Below, in pieces: positions 27,066 through 36,857 of a stretch of 58,158 nt of DNA. Source of the DNA: Candidatus Geothermocultor quzhuomuensis (GTDB lineage: Bacteria > Actinomycetota > Aquicultoria > Geothermocultorales > Geothermocultoraceae); NCBI GenBank assembly GCA_015711795.1, contig JACVJC010000015.1, positions 1 to 58,158 on the forward strand, written 5' to 3'. Position 1 is the first letter of the stretch, and each line of letters starts with the position of its first letter. A program made the position numbers and the translations under genes. Below the pieces are notes generated by a model. The model searched no databases. It was not told the DNA's origin and saw only the letters and a list, made by a program, of their open reading frames with translations.

Positions 27066-27967
27066 CTTTTTTTCAACACTTCTTCAACAAATCCTCTCCC
27101 TATGCTCTTTCCTCCCTTAAAATAAAGTTGAGCTGCTTTTCCCATTCCGTAAGTCCCACTAAAAGCAACTCCACCTTTAATAATCCAACCAGGACCTGGA
27201 ATAAAGTTTAAAAGTTGTCGGGCTAAAGCTCTAAAAGTAAACCCTCCACCCACTACCGCTAGTAGTTCTTTAGCAATTGTCCTATCTATTCCGACCCCAT
27301 AAAGAGAAGCTAATCTCAAAACCATTTTAAGTTGATTAGCAGTTAAAAAAGGCATATCAGCTCCGGGGAGAATAGTTATCCCTCCAATTAATCCATTTTG
27401 CCAAGCTGTTTTTCTAATAATTCTTTCAGCCACCTCGTCTCTAAAGACAGGGAGGTGTTTCCCTAAGGCAAGCCTTTTTCTTTCCAAACCATCAACGATT
27501 AATAAAATAAGTTTATTTAAGTCTTCAGGTTCAGTAAATAAAATCACTTTTGATGAAGGGATACCTAAAAGACTTTCCAATCTCTCAAGATAGGGAACCA
27601 TCTCTGATTCCTCCTTTACATGGTCAATTAAGATAAGATAAGGTGCATCAAGCTCTTTTAAGCAAATAGCAAAGGAAACAGTATCTTCATCAAAAAATTT
27701 AGTAGCATCAATGACAAGGATAGTAAAGTCTGATTGCTTAACAATCTTTATAAGTTCCTTGAGATTCTCCTCGACTTTTTCTAAGTCAAGGGAGCGAAAA
27801 AACTTCCTTTGACCATTTTTAGAAAGCATTTCAACAAATTTTTCTTTCTCGACTTCTTTTTCGCTCGCAATTAAAAGTTGTAACGGTAAAGCTAGCTCTT
27901 CCTTAATTTTTTTAATTGTTTGAGTAATTTCCCTGATCTTTTTAATCTTTTTCATTTCCCTTCTCAA
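27062..27967 (-). CDS. DUF697 protein with a degenerate GTPase-like domain
   Basis: 301 residues. The first ~190 residues follow a GTPase-like pattern (PLQLLIASEKEVEKE, TILVIDATKFFDED, PYLILIDHVKEE) but no P-loop GxxxxGK[ST] is seen, so GTP binding is doubtful. The C-terminal ~110 residues are a DUF697 module (GLIGGITILPGADMPFL, LAVVGGGFTFRALARQLLNF, GWIIKGGVAFSGTYGMG) with hydrophobic helices. It sits between rodA and the radical SAM gene with 4-nt overlaps on both sides, thus in the cell-wall operon. A role in the cell envelope is an inference. Confidence 0.65.
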   Translation of the reverse strand: MRREMKKIKKIREITQTIKKIKEELALPLQLLIASEKEVEKEKFVEMLSKNGQRKFFRSLDLEKVEENLKELIKIVKQSDFTILVIDATKFFDEDTVSFAICLKELDAPYLILIDHVKEESEMVPYLERLESLLGIPSSKVILFTEPEDLNKLILLIVDGLERKRLALGKHLPVFRDEVAERIIRKTAWQNGLIGGITILPGADMPFLTANQLKMVLRLASLYGVGIDRTIAKELLAVVGGGFTFRALARQLLNFIPGPGWIIKGGVAFSGTYGMGKAAQLYFKGGKSIGRGFVEEVLKKR

Positions 27968-29073
27968 CCAAATCTTTTACGGTAGATACTCAAGAGAAGT
28001 CCCACCCCAATCATGTTTGCGAGAAGAGAACTTCCGCCAGAACTAATAAAAGGCAAAGGGATTCCTGTAATTGGCATTATACCAAGATTCATCCCAATAT
28101 TAGTTATAATCTGAAAAAGCCACATTGATGAAAGCCCAATTGCAATTAGGGTACCAAAAATATTTTTTGAAGAAAGAGCAATGCTTAGTGCCCGAAAATT
28201 TAATAAAAAATAAAGAAAAAGCAAGAAACAAGCCCCAAAAAAGCCAAGCTCTTCACCGATAACAGCAAAGATAAAATCAGTATGACGGGCCGGAATAAAC
28301 TTCAAATTGGTCTGAGTTCCTGAGAAAAGACCTTTCCCAATTACTCCACCAGAGCCAATTGCAATCATTGCCTGTTGAAGATTGTAACCACTCCCTAAAG
28401 GGTCAATATTAGGGTTAAGAAAGACAATTAATCTCTTTATTTGATAATCTCTTAAAAGGTGAAATTGCCAAACAACTAAAAATAAAACGAGCCCAACTAG
28501 AAATATAGCTCCAAAATGAACCACTTTTGCTTGAGCAACCAAAAGCATGCTCAAGAGAATAACTGACAAAACAAGGGCAGTCCCTAAATCTGGTTGAATA
28601 AAAATAAGAAGCATTAATGGAATTAAGTATGCAAAAGCCCTTAAAACATCGCTATTCTCTAAAGACTCTGCTTTTTTTTCACTAAAAAGAGAAGCCAAAC
28701 AAATAATCAAAACTATCTTTGCAAATTCAGAAGGTTGAAGGTTAAAACCACCAATTAAAATCCATCTCTGTGCCCCTTGGGCTATTCTCCCCGTAAGAAC
28801 AACAATCAAAAGGAGAATGAAAATGAAAGCATAAATAAAAGAAATGTAATGTCTCAACCAATTGTAATCAATCCAAGCAAAGAAAACTAAAACAAAGATA
28901 CCTAAAAAGGCTGCGATTAGTTGCTTCTTGAAAAAAATTAAAGTATTTTCTCCTTTACTTCCCCCAGAAGTTGCACTATAAATCATCAAAAGACCAAAAG
29001 ATACCAAAATTAAAACAACAACAATTAGAGTTAAATCAATCTTCCTTAAATTTTCTTGAAAATAAAGCTTCAA
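27964..29073 (-). CDS. rodA: Rod-shape SEDS glycosyltransferase RodA
   Basis: Polymerises lipid II glycan strands for lateral wall growth together with PBP2. 369 residues with about ten membrane helices and SEDS signatures: LIYSATSGGS near residue 30, RWILIGGFNLQPSEFAKI (~103-120), GSGGVIGKGLFSGTQ (~248-262), and the C-terminal ITGIPLPFISSGGSSLL. Start is TTG with AGGAGGG upstream. It lies 9 nt after mrdA in the mreBCD-mrdA-rodA order. Confidence 0.95.
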   Translation of the reverse strand: MKLYFQENLRKIDLTLIVVVLILVSFGLLMIYSATSGGSKGENTLIFFKKQLIAAFLGIFVLVFFAWIDYNWLRHYISFIYAFIFILLLIVVLTGRIAQGAQRWILIGGFNLQPSEFAKIVLIICLASLFSEKKAESLENSDVLRAFAYLIPLMLLIFIQPDLGTALVLSVILLSMLLVAQAKVVHFGAIFLVGLVLFLVVWQFHLLRDYQIKRLIVFLNPNIDPLGSGYNLQQAMIAIGSGGVIGKGLFSGTQTNLKFIPARHTDFIFAVIGEELGFFGACFLLFLYFLLNFRALSIALSSKNIFGTLIAIGLSSMWLFQIITNIGMNLGIMPITGIPLPFISSGGSSLLANMIGVGLLLSIYRKRFG

Positions 29074-29082
29074 CTTTCCCTC

Positions 29083-30951
29083 CTATCGCGAGAAATCTTT
29101 TATCCCAGCTGGTAAGATAATTGGTTGATGATAAAGATAGCTTAAGATTTTTCTCGCCACGGGGGCAGCAACTGAGCCACCATGTCCTCCTTCTTCTATT
29201 AAAACAACAATAACATATTCAGGCTTCTGAATAGGGGTAAAACAAGCAAACCAGGAAAAGTTCTCTTTTCCTTTAACTTCAGCCGTCCCAGTTTTACCAG
29301 CAACTGGGAGACTAAAACCAAGAAAAGCATCCTTTGCTGTTCCTTCAGTCACCACCCTCTTTAAATCCCTTTTAATTTTATTTAAAATTGAAGGAGAAAC
29401 GCTTATCTTTGATTTTACCTCTGCTTTAATTAAGTGTACAACCTTGCTTTTAGAGTCACCAAGCTTTTTGACTAAATGAGGCTGAAATAATGTGCCACCA
29501 TTAGCTAAGGCTGAATAAGCGACAGCAATTTGGATAGGAGTAACCAGTAAATCACCTTGACCAATCGCCATATTAACTGTGTCCCCAGGAAGCCAAATTT
29601 TTTCTTGAGGATGCTGGTAGTGGGCTCCTTTCCATTTTGCATCAGGAACTGTTCCCTTAGCTTCAGAACTTAGCTCGATGTTAGTTTTTGAGCCAAAACC
29701 ATATTCCCGAGCCCAGTCCTGTAAAATTTCAGCTTTGGTCTTGCGATAAATTTTATAAAACTTATATCCAATTTCGTAAAAGACAACATCACATGAATCA
29801 GCTAAACCTACCCCTAAGCCTACCCTCCCATGGCCTGACCTTTTCCAACAATATTTAGGCCAACTTTTACCCATCCCAATCCACTTTCCTTCACATAAAA
29901 AGACCGAAGAATAGTTAACAACCCCCTCAGCTAAACCAGCAACTAAAGTAAAAGGCTTAAAAATAGAACCTGGCGGATACACCGCCATTACTGCCCGATT
30001 AAAGAGGGGGTAATTACTCTTTTTTGACTTAAAATAAGCCCAATCTTTAGGCGATAGTGAACCACTTAAGAGTGAAGGGTTATAAGAAGGAAAACTAGCC
30101 AAAGCCAAAACCTCTCCATTTTGAGGATTCATCACAATAATTGCTCCTGCTCGTGCTTTGCGATACCCCTGTTGATGAGCTAACTTTATCCCTTCCTTTA
30201 AAGCATTCTCAACAAATCTCTGCAAATCCTTATCAATAGTCAAATAAAGGTCGTAACCCGCTAAAGGTTTCTCTTCCTCCAAAACTCTAAGAGGGCGTCC
30301 AAAGGCATTAACCTCCAACTTCCTTTTCCCTTTAACCCCTCGCAATATTGAATCGTAAAACCTTTCAATCCCAGTTTTGCCAACTTCATCTCCTAACTGA
30401 CAATCAGCAAAATTCTTCATTTTTAGTTCTTCATCAGAAATCTCCCCAAGATAACCTAAGATATGAGCAGCTAAATTTTTCTCCAGATAATTTCGAACTG
30501 GTATTATAGAGACATTTACACCAGGAAATTCATCTTGATGCTCCTTGATATAACTGATAATTTTGAGCGAAACATCTTTTTTAATGACTCTAGAAAAAAG
30601 AAAACTACCTCGATATTTTTTTAATTTTTCTTCAATTTCAACAGGTTCGATTTGAAGAAGATTAGCTAAACGGTTTACCGCTTCTTTATCATTTAAAAGA
30701 ACAGGATAAGCAATAACAGAAAAGGCTGGTCGATTATTAACTAAAATTTCTCCTTTTCGATCAAAGATTGAACCTCTAAGGCTATCAATGGAAATCTCCC
30801 GAATTCGATTCCTTTCAGCTAGTTGACTGAAATTTTTTTCCGCCATAACCTGTAGATACCAAAGACGACTGAATAATAAAACAAAGATGGAGACAAAAAT
30901 AATAAAATAGATGGTTAATCTAGTGCGAATCCCTTCTTCAGACCTAATCAA
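29083..30951 (-). CDS. mrdA: Penicillin-binding protein 2 (class B transpeptidase)
   Basis: Cross-links peptidoglycan in the elongasome. 622 residues: an N-terminal membrane helix (~13-33), the dimerisation domain, and the transpeptidase domain with SxxK in YPPGSIFKPFT (~327), a SxN-type site in LADSCDVVFYE (~385) and KTG in VAGKTGTAE (~553). Start is TTG 30951, which overlaps the mreD stop; GGGGGAG precedes it. Forms a unit with rodA. Confidence 0.95.
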   Translation of the reverse strand: MIRSEEGIRTRLTIYFIIFVSIFVLLFSRLWYLQVMAEKNFSQLAERNRIREISIDSLRGSIFDRKGEILVNNRPAFSVIAYPVLLNDKEAVNRLANLLQIEPVEIEEKLKKYRGSFLFSRVIKKDVSLKIISYIKEHQDEFPGVNVSIIPVRNYLEKNLAAHILGYLGEISDEELKMKNFADCQLGDEVGKTGIERFYDSILRGVKGKRKLEVNAFGRPLRVLEEEKPLAGYDLYLTIDKDLQRFVENALKEGIKLAHQQGYRKARAGAIIVMNPQNGEVLALASFPSYNPSLLSGSLSPKDWAYFKSKKSNYPLFNRAVMAVYPPGSIFKPFTLVAGLAEGVVNYSSVFLCEGKWIGMGKSWPKYCWKRSGHGRVGLGVGLADSCDVVFYEIGYKFYKIYRKTKAEILQDWAREYGFGSKTNIELSSEAKGTVPDAKWKGAHYQHPQEKIWLPGDTVNMAIGQGDLLVTPIQIAVAYSALANGGTLFQPHLVKKLGDSKSKVVHLIKAEVKSKISVSPSILNKIKRDLKRVVTEGTAKDAFLGFSLPVAGKTGTAEVKGKENFSWFACFTPIQKPEYVIVVLIEEGGHGGSVAAPVARKILSYLYHQPIILPAGIKDFSR

Positions 30952-31454
30952 AACTTCTCCCCCTCAGTAGTAATCCTTTTCTGACAATAAACTTTAAGAA
31001 ATAAAGGAGCTATCAAGAAACTAATAGAAGAATTGTAAAGAGCAAGGAAAAGAATCTTGCGATAAAAGGTAACCCCAAAGGATAATTTTGCTCCAATCGT
31101 AAAAAGAAGTAAAAAATAAATGATTTGACTTAATAAAGAAGCAAAAAAAACGAAAAAAGAAATTATTAAGGGTGATTCCGCTGCAATAGCTTTCCTCGTT
31201 AATCCAGAAAAAAACCCGGTTAAAGTTTTTAAAAGCATGTTCACCCCAAAAAAAGAAAGAGTAAATAAATCAAGAAAAAAACCACTTAAAAATCCCCATA
31301 AGCTACCATTTAATTCTCCTTCAAAAAAACCAAAGAAAATTACTAAGAGAAGAACAAGATTAGGTTCCACTTTGTTTATCGAAAAATGGGGGATTAAAGT
31401 TAATTGTAAAATCACGGCAAAAAATAAAATGAGAAGTTTTAAAAAAAAGTTCAA
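30948..31454 (-). CDS. mreD: Rod shape-determining protein MreD
   Basis: 168 residues, nearly all hydrophobic, with five or six membrane helices (LLILFFAVILQLTLIPHF, LVLLLVIFFGFFEG, and others). TTG 31454 is chosen because AAGGAGG lies 5 nt upstream and the protein then starts MNFFLKLLILFF; GTG 31481, next to the mreC stop, has no ribosome site. Links MreBC to the PBP2-RodA pair. The stop overlaps the mrdA start. Confidence 0.85.
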   Translation of the reverse strand: MNFFLKLLILFFAVILQLTLIPHFSINKVEPNLVLLLVIFFGFFEGELNGSLWGFLSGFFLDLFTLSFFGVNMLLKTLTGFFSGLTRKAIAAESPLIISFFVFFASLLSQIIYFLLLFTIGAKLSFGVTFYRKILFLALYNSSISFLIAPLFLKVYCQKRITTEGEKF

Positions 31455-31481
31455 GTCGCCCTCCTTAGCTAGACTAGACAC

Positions 31482-32312
31482 TTAACGACGTGAGTTCGTA
31501 ACAATTATTAGAACTTCCTCAAGCTTTCTAAAATTTACTTCTGGCTTAACAATAATTTTTTTATCTAATCGATAAGGAACTTCCCTAACTTCTATCACCT
31601 TACCAATAAATAATCCCTTGGGAAAAATTCCACCTAAGCCTGATGTAATTACAGAGTCTCCTTTCTTTACCTTCGATTTTTTGGGAATAAAGTTCAACTC
31701 GAGCTTTTCTCCAACTGCTCCTTCCAAAAGGCCTGTCTCTCTTGTTTCAACAATTTGAGCTCCAATACCACTCTTAACATCAATAATAAGTCGAACTACT
31801 GAAGCATCTCGAGAAACACTCACTATTTGACCGACTAATCCTTCATTAACTACAACGGGGAAGTTTTTTCTTACCCCATCTTTAAAACCTCTTCCAATTA
31901 AAACAGTTTCTTCCCCTTCACCAAGTGAAGAGCCAATAACACTTCCAAAGATAACTTGATATGATGTTTTTTCTTTAAATTTCAATAATTTTTTTAATCT
32001 CACATTTTCAGCTTCCATCTCCTTTAGTTCTAAATTCTTTTTCTTTAAGAAAGCAATTTCCTTTTTCAATCTTTCGTTTTCCCTTTGTATTTTTTTAAAA
32101 TAAAATAAACCCTCAAAGAACCTTTGGGTTGTGGTACCTAATTTGGAAAAAAAGCTCAAAAAGGGAGAAAATAAATTAAGGGAAATTGTTTGGGTTTGAT
32201 GAAGTATTCCTTTCTCACCCTCTCGAAAATGCACTGCCATTAGGAGAAAACTTATGAAAATTAAAACTAGCAAAACTATTATTGGATTGGTTAAAATTTT
32301 TCTTAAATCCAC
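31482..32312 (-). CDS. mreC: Rod shape-determining protein MreC
   Basis: 276 residues: one N-terminal membrane helix (IIVLLVLIFISFLLMAV, ~10-27), a coiled coil at ~70-110 (RENERLKKEIAFLKKKNLEL and on), and the beta-barrel MreC domain (VIGSSLGEGEETVLIGRGFK, VTSGLGGIFPKGLFIG). It activates PBP2 and RodA in the periplasmic or extracellular space. Start is GTG. It lies 18 nt after mreB. Confidence 0.93.
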   Translation of the reverse strand: MDLRKILTNPIIVLLVLIFISFLLMAVHFREGEKGILHQTQTISLNLFSPFLSFFSKLGTTTQRFFEGLFYFKKIQRENERLKKEIAFLKKKNLELKEMEAENVRLKKLLKFKEKTSYQVIFGSVIGSSLGEGEETVLIGRGFKDGVRKNFPVVVNEGLVGQIVSVSRDASVVRLIIDVKSGIGAQIVETRETGLLEGAVGEKLELNFIPKKSKVKKGDSVITSGLGGIFPKGLFIGKVIEVREVPYRLDKKIIVKPEVNFRKLEEVLIIVTNSRR

Positions 32313-32330
32313 TCAAGACACCTTAAAAGG

Positions 32331-33362
32331 CTAACGCCGAGCACCAATTAAAACTTTCTTTAAAATTCCTATTTCCTCTAAGGCTCTACCAGAGCCAACA
32401 ACCACACAAGTAATTGGATCTTCAGTAACATGAACAGGCATACCTGTTTCGTGGCGCAAGCGCTCATCCAAGTTTCTCAAGAGGGAACCCCCTCCAGCTA
32501 AGAACATTCCTCGATCTATTAAATCACTGGCAAGCTCTGGGGGAGTCTCTTCCAATGTTTCTTTAACCGCTAAAATTATTTGAGATAAAGGCTCTTCAAT
32601 AGCACCTCGTATTTCCTCTGAGGAAACAATAATACTTTTAGGAAGCCCTGATAAAAGGTCACGACCTTTCACTTCAACATCTTCTTCCTCAGGCAAAGGA
32701 TAAGCTGAGCCAATTTGAATCTTGATCTCCTCTGCCCACTTTTCCCCAATCATTACATTATATTCTTTTTTAATATGAGAAACGATTGCTTCATCAAATT
32801 CATCGCCCCCAACCCTAATTGAAGTACTAACAACAATTCCTCCTAAAGAAATAACTGCAACTTCAGTTGTTCCACCACCAATATCAACAATCATATTCCC
32901 CGTTGGTTCCTGAATAGGAAGCCCCGCACCAATTGCAGCAGCCATTGGTTCCTCAATTAAATAAGCCCCTCTTGCCCCAGCTGATAAGGTAGCTTCAAAA
33001 ACTGCTCTTCTTTCAACCTCGGTCACCCCTGAAGGGACGCAAACAACCACCCTAGGCTTTACAATAAATCTCCTTTTATGAACTTTTTGAATAAAATAGC
33101 GAAGCATTGCTTCAGTCACATCAAAGTCAGCAATAACACCATCTTTTAATGGGCGAATTGCTACAATATTACTAGGTGTTCGACCAATCATTTCCTTTGC
33201 TTCGTTTCCAACGGCAAGAATTTTTCCGCTAGATTTCTCAATAGCTACTACCGATGGTTCATAGAGAACGATACCTTTTCCTTTAACATGAACTAAGGTG
33301 GTTGAAGTCCCTAAGTCTATTGCCATATCCTTACCAAATGGACTAAGAAAAAAATCAAACAT
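32331..33362 (-). CDS. mreB: Rod shape-determining protein MreB
   Basis: Actin-like filament protein that guides lateral wall synthesis. 343 residues with the family signatures [20 protein letters not shown] (~14-33), [20 protein letters not shown] (~65), [19 protein letters not shown] (~157), and FLAGGGSLL (~287). Start ATG, 8 nt after radC. In Actinobacteria ndk normally precedes mreB closely; here the rnf block and radC are between them. Confidence 0.97.
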   Translation of the reverse strand: MFDFFLSPFGKDMAIDLGTSTTLVHVKGKGIVLYEPSVVAIEKSSGKILAVGNEAKEMIGRTPSNIVAIRPLKDGVIADFDVTEAMLRYFIQKVHKRRFIVKPRVVVCVPSGVTEVERRAVFEATLSAGARGAYLIEEPMAAAIGAGLPIQEPTGNMIVDIGGGTTEVAVISLGGIVVSTSIRVGGDEFDEAIVSHIKKEYNVMIGEKWAEEIKIQIGSAYPLPEEEDVEVKGRDLLSGLPKSIIVSSEEIRGAIEEPLSQIILAVKETLEETPPELASDLIDRGMFLAGGGSLLRNLDERLRHETGMPVHVTEDPITCVVVGSGRALEEIGILKKVLIGARR

Positions 33363-33369
33363 TTGTTCT

Positions 33370-34062
33370 CTAAATAACTCCCTCCTCTTTTAAGCTGATG
33401 AAACCTTTTTCAGCCAAAATAATATGGTCGAGCAACTCAATGCCGAGAATTTCTCCAGCTCGAAAGAGCCTCTTAGAAATATTAACATCCTCCTCGCTCG
33501 GCGTCGGATCGCCACTAGGATGATTATGAACTACTATCACGGAAGCTCCATTTGCTTTAATCACTTCTTTGTATAATTCACGAGGATGCACTATAGAAGA
33601 ACTTAAGCTTCCAATTGAAATATTAACTATTTTAATAACTTCATTTTTAATGTTTAAAATTATAGCTTTAAAATACTCTTTATCCAAATAGCGCATTTCA
33701 GAACTTAAAATTTCAACCACATCCTGAGGTTTTGAGATAACAACCTTTCTAAAAAAATCAGCTGAAAAGAGTCGCTTGCCCAACTCGAGCGCAGCTAATA
33801 TCTTGCTTCCCTTTGCTAAACCTACCCCTTTAATCTTCAATAACTCCTCTAAGGAAGCTTGATTTAAATTTTTTAGGCTTTTAAACTCCTTTAATATTTT
33901 TTGGCTGAGGTTAAGAACGTTTTCACCTCTCCTTCCTGTTTGTAAAATTACCGCTAAAAGCTCTGCATTAGAAAGCGAACCAACCCCAAACCTTTCTAAT
34001 CTCTCTCTTGGTCGAAGGTCTAAGGGTAGTTCCTTAACAATCAAAGAATCTTTTTTCCTCAT
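33370..34062 (-). CDS. radC: RadC-like JAB1/MPN protein
   Basis: 230 residues: a helix-hairpin-helix N-terminus ([20 protein letters not shown]) and a C-terminal JAMM metalloprotease-like domain with [16 protein letters not shown], which has the two His and the Asp of the zinc site. Function is debated; no proven DNA repair role. ATG 34062 is chosen because GGGAGGGG lies just upstream; an earlier start at 34107 has none. It lies 8 nt before mreB. Confidence 0.9.
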   Translation of the reverse strand: MRKKDSLIVKELPLDLRPRERLERFGVGSLSNAELLAVILQTGRRGENVLNLSQKILKEFKSLKNLNQASLEELLKIKGVGLAKGSKILAALELGKRLFSADFFRKVVISKPQDVVEILSSEMRYLDKEYFKAIILNIKNEVIKIVNISIGSLSSSIVHPRELYKEVIKANGASVIVVHNHPSGDPTPSEEDVNISKRLFRAGEILGIELLDHIILAEKGFISLKEEGVI

Positions 34063-34154
34063 TGCCCCTCCCTTAGTAAATTTATTAACTTCAGATATAA
34101 TTCTCAAAATACAATTTATAACTACTAATAAATCCCATTGCTACCTTTAAAAAA

Positions 34155-34796
34155 TCATAAATCATTAGTATTAAAGTTAGAGCTATCTTTACCCAAACCT
34201 TTTCTCTCCTTCCTGCCCACTGGTTTTAGCTTCAGCGTTTCAGCTCCTTTTAGTCGCTCAACAATTAAATTGCCTAAAATTCCGGTGAAAAGACCTGCTA
34301 TTTCCCCTAAAAAAAGGAGTAAGGGAAGATAAATAAAGACCCCAAGGCTTTTAGTTAAATAAGCCACAATGATAAGTTGAGTTACATTGTGAAAAGCTGA
34401 ACCAACCAAACTAACCCCAACAAAACTAAAATGACCATAGTAAAGTTTAAAGAAAACAATCATCGAAATAGTACTAACTAAACCAGCGCCTAAACTAATG
34501 TAAAAAGTAGGTAAAAAAATAGTTCCTAGGATAAAAGAGCCAAGAATAACTCGGAGAATAAGATTAAATAAGCACTCTGGCCAGTTAAAGTAAGCTAAAA
34601 GGAAGAAGGTAACAACATTAGCTAACCCCAATTTTAAACCAGGTAAGGGGAAAGAAGGAATTAAAATTGATTCTAAAATGTAAATAACGATGCTTACTCC
34701 CAAAAGAAGAGACAAAAAAGTTAAACGCCTTAAGCCAGCAACATCTTTAAAGCTACTTAAATAAAATTCCTGATGTGAGCTTTGAACAGTTTTCAA
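34155..34796 (-). CDS. Gx transporter family / heptaprenyl diphosphate synthase component I-like membrane protein
   Basis: 213 residues with six hydrophobic helices (LTFLSLLLGVSIVIYILESI, LGLANVVTFFLLAYF, and others). The segment PGLKLGLANVVTFFLL is typical of the Gx/HepS-like S-component fold. Members are often found beside NusG-II proteins and flavin electron-transport genes such as rnf. It may be a small-molecule carrier; the name heptaprenyl diphosphate synthase component I is historical and probably misleading. Start is TTG with AGGAG upstream, 16 nt after the NusG-II gene. Confidence 0.75.
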   Translation of the reverse strand: MKTVQSSHQEFYLSSFKDVAGLRRLTFLSLLLGVSIVIYILESILIPSFPLPGLKLGLANVVTFFLLAYFNWPECLFNLILRVILGSFILGTIFLPTFYISLGAGLVSTISMIVFFKLYYGHFSFVGVSLVGSAFHNVTQLIIVAYLTKSLGVFIYLPLLLFLGEIAGLFTGILGNLIVERLKGAETLKLKPVGRKERKGLGKDSSNFNTNDL

Positions 34797-34812
34797 ATGC
34801 TTCTCCTAAAGT

Positions 34813-35193
34813 TTAACGATTAAGAGCATCAATTTTTTCTTCCCCTTCGACTTTTATTACCACTCTATTAGGAGCACAAATAATTTGTTCACCAGGGTAT
34901 TTTATCCATCCCTGCATGATACAATTCTTATTAGGACAAGGTGATTTAATCATTCGTACTTTCCCTTCCAAAATTTCAAAGGTGCTTACCCCCATATAAC
35001 CCTTTATTTGAGCCTTTCTTTTTTGTTTTAAAAGATAGCTGCTCCTTTCAACCCCATTAACATATATCTTGACCTTACCACCTTCAAAAGGGTTAGCAAA
35101 AATGAGATTTTTAACGAGAAGAAAGGAGGCTAAAGAAAAAGCAATTAAAAGAAAAAACAGTATTTTATCATTAAAAGTCATAACTTGCTTCAT
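34813..35193 (-). CDS. NusG domain II protein
   Basis: 126 residues: an N-terminal membrane helix (~11-30, FFLLIAFSLASFLLVKN) and an extracytoplasmic NusG domain II-like fold (GGKVKIYVNGVE, STFEILEGKVRMIKSPCPNK, CIMQGWIKYPGEQIICAPNR). Despite the name it is not a transcription factor. The CPNKxC pair may bind a metal or form a disulfide. Commonly next to the Gx gene and Rnf genes, as here, so likely an accessory protein of that system. Confidence 0.8.
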   Translation of the reverse strand: MKQVMTFNDKILFFLLIAFSLASFLLVKNLIFANPFEGGKVKIYVNGVERSSYLLKQKRKAQIKGYMGVSTFEILEGKVRMIKSPCPNKNCIMQGWIKYPGEQIICAPNRVVIKVEGEEKIDALNR

Positions 35194-35349
35194 AAATTAC
35201 AGTCCCATAAATGTAATTTAGTTAACCTGCCAGAATATTATTTTTCGACCTCAACCAATTCTCAAAAACTTTTTCGATTGACCAAATTGTAATAGCACAA
35301 GAAAAAAGTTTACATTTTGAAAGGAGGAATAACAAGGTCGCCTTAGAAG

Positions 35350-36150
35350 TTAAAGAAGAACAATGCATTTCGTTGGGCATTTTTCAATACATTTACCGCA
35401 AAAAGTGCACTTTTTATAATCAATTATGGCTAAATTATCTACAAGGGTAATAGCTCCACTTTCACAAACTTTGACGCATGCATTGCAAGCAATACAGCCC
35501 ACTTGGCAAATTTTTCTCACAACTGGCCCTTTGTCTTTTGAGTTACATGCCACCCCGATTTGAGCCTTTTCAGGAACGAGTGAAATTATTTTCCGAGGAC
35601 AAATGGAAACACAGATACCACAACCAGTACACTTTGCCCAATTTACTACAGGGAGATGGTTTTCCCCTATTGAAAGAGCATCAAAAGGACAGCTTTTAAC
35701 ACAACTCCCTAGCCCTAAACAACCATAAGAGCAAGCTAAATCTCCGTGAGTAGTCTTTTCTGCAATTACGCAATCAGCCACGCCGTCATAAAGAAACCTG
35801 AGAGAAACTTTTCCTCTCCCTCCGCCACATCTAATAAAAGCTCTAAACGGTTCTATTAAGGTTGTTACCTCAACTCCCATCACGCGAGCAACTGCTTCAA
35901 GCGTTTCCTGGCCACCTGCGACACAAGAATCAATTGGAATCTTTCCACTAGCGATAGCTTCAGCTGCTGCTTCACAACCTGGAAGTCCACAAGCTCCACA
36001 ATTAGCCCCAGGTAAAACTGCCAAAAGTAAGCTCACTCTGGGGTCAACTTCAACAGCAAACTTCCTTGAGGTAACTTCTAAAAGACTACCAAAAACCAAT
36101 CCTAAACCACCAAGAGCCGCAACTGCTTTTAAAACTAACATCACTTCCAT
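35350..36150 (-). CDS. rnfB: Rnf complex iron-sulfur subunit RnfB
   Basis: Accepts electrons from ferredoxin in the Rnf ferredoxin:NAD+ oxidoreductase. 266 residues: an N-terminal membrane helix (MLVLKAVAALGGLGLVFGSL), the CGACGLPGCEAAAEAI cluster-binding region (~52-67), then three ferredoxin-type Cys groups (LGSCVKSCPF, CTGCGICVSICP, CIACNACVKVCE / CTFCGKCIEKCP). All key Cys are present as TGT/TGC. Last of the rnfCDGEAB order, 83 nt after rnfA, with a Shine-Dalgarno sequence AAGGAG. Confidence 0.95.
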   Translation of the reverse strand: MEVMLVLKAVAALGGLGLVFGSLLEVTSRKFAVEVDPRVSLLLAVLPGANCGACGLPGCEAAAEAIASGKIPIDSCVAGGQETLEAVARVMGVEVTTLIEPFRAFIRCGGGRGKVSLRFLYDGVADCVIAEKTTHGDLACSYGCLGLGSCVKSCPFDALSIGENHLPVVNWAKCTGCGICVSICPRKIISLVPEKAQIGVACNSKDKGPVVRKICQVGCIACNACVKVCESGAITLVDNLAIIDYKKCTFCGKCIEKCPTKCIVLL

Positions 36151-36233
36151 TATTGCTTCTCCTTCTTTTAACCAAAAGTCTAAAAAATTAGTTTTTAGCT
36201 CCTCAGCGCTTCATTTCCTCAGCACTGCTGTTC

Positions 36234-36857
36234 TTACAAACCAAAAAGCCCATAAAAAGCCATAAAAGCCAGGGACATCAAGGCAGCCGTAATAAAAGTG
36301 ATAGGTATTCCTTTAAATATAGATGGAACAGGAGCAAGCTCAATTCTTTCCCTTATTGTTGAAAAGATAATAATTACTAAAGTAAAACCTAACGCTACTC
36401 CGATTGAAAAAATGATGGCTTCAATAAAGGAGTAGTGAAAAGCCACATTTAATTTGAGAAATCCAGGCTTAACTCCCTCAGTTGCTGCAGCTAAAACGGC
36501 ACAGTTAGTAGTAATTAAGGGAAGGTAAATCCCCATTGCTCTATATAAAGGAGGACTAATTTTCTTAATAACTATCTCTTCAAACTGAACCAAACTCGCA
36601 ATTACCAAGATAAAAGAAACAATATATAAAAATTCACCAATCCCAAGAGGATTTAAAAGGTAATTCCAAATCAACCAGCAAGCAGAAGAAGCCATTGTCA
36701 TTACAAAGGTTACCGCAATTCCCATTCCAATAGATGTTTCAACCTTAGAAGAAACCCCAAAAAAGGGGCAAAGCCCAATAAATCTAATTAAAAGAATATT
36801 TTGAACCAATGCAGCTGTTAGAAAAATGAGAAATAACCTTAGAAGTTCACTCATCAA
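36234..36857 (-). CDS. rnfA: Rnf complex membrane subunit RnfA
   Basis: 207 residues, six membrane helices. It shares with RnfE the intramembrane [2Fe-2S] cluster; its two Cys ligands are in FIGLCPFFGVS (Cys 30) and ITTNCAVLAAATEG, the second encoded by TGT. Start overlaps the end of rnfE by 4 nt (ATGA), giving coupled translation and a 1:1 ratio. Part of the ion-pumping core. Confidence 0.95.
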   Translation of the reverse strand: MMSELLRLFLIFLTAALVQNILLIRFIGLCPFFGVSSKVETSIGMGIAVTFVMTMASSACWLIWNYLLNPLGIGEFLYIVSFILVIASLVQFEEIVIKKISPPLYRAMGIYLPLITTNCAVLAAATEGVKPGFLKLNVAFHYSFIEAIIFSIGVALGFTLVIIIFSTIRERIELAPVPSIFKGIPITFITAALMSLAFMAFYGLFGL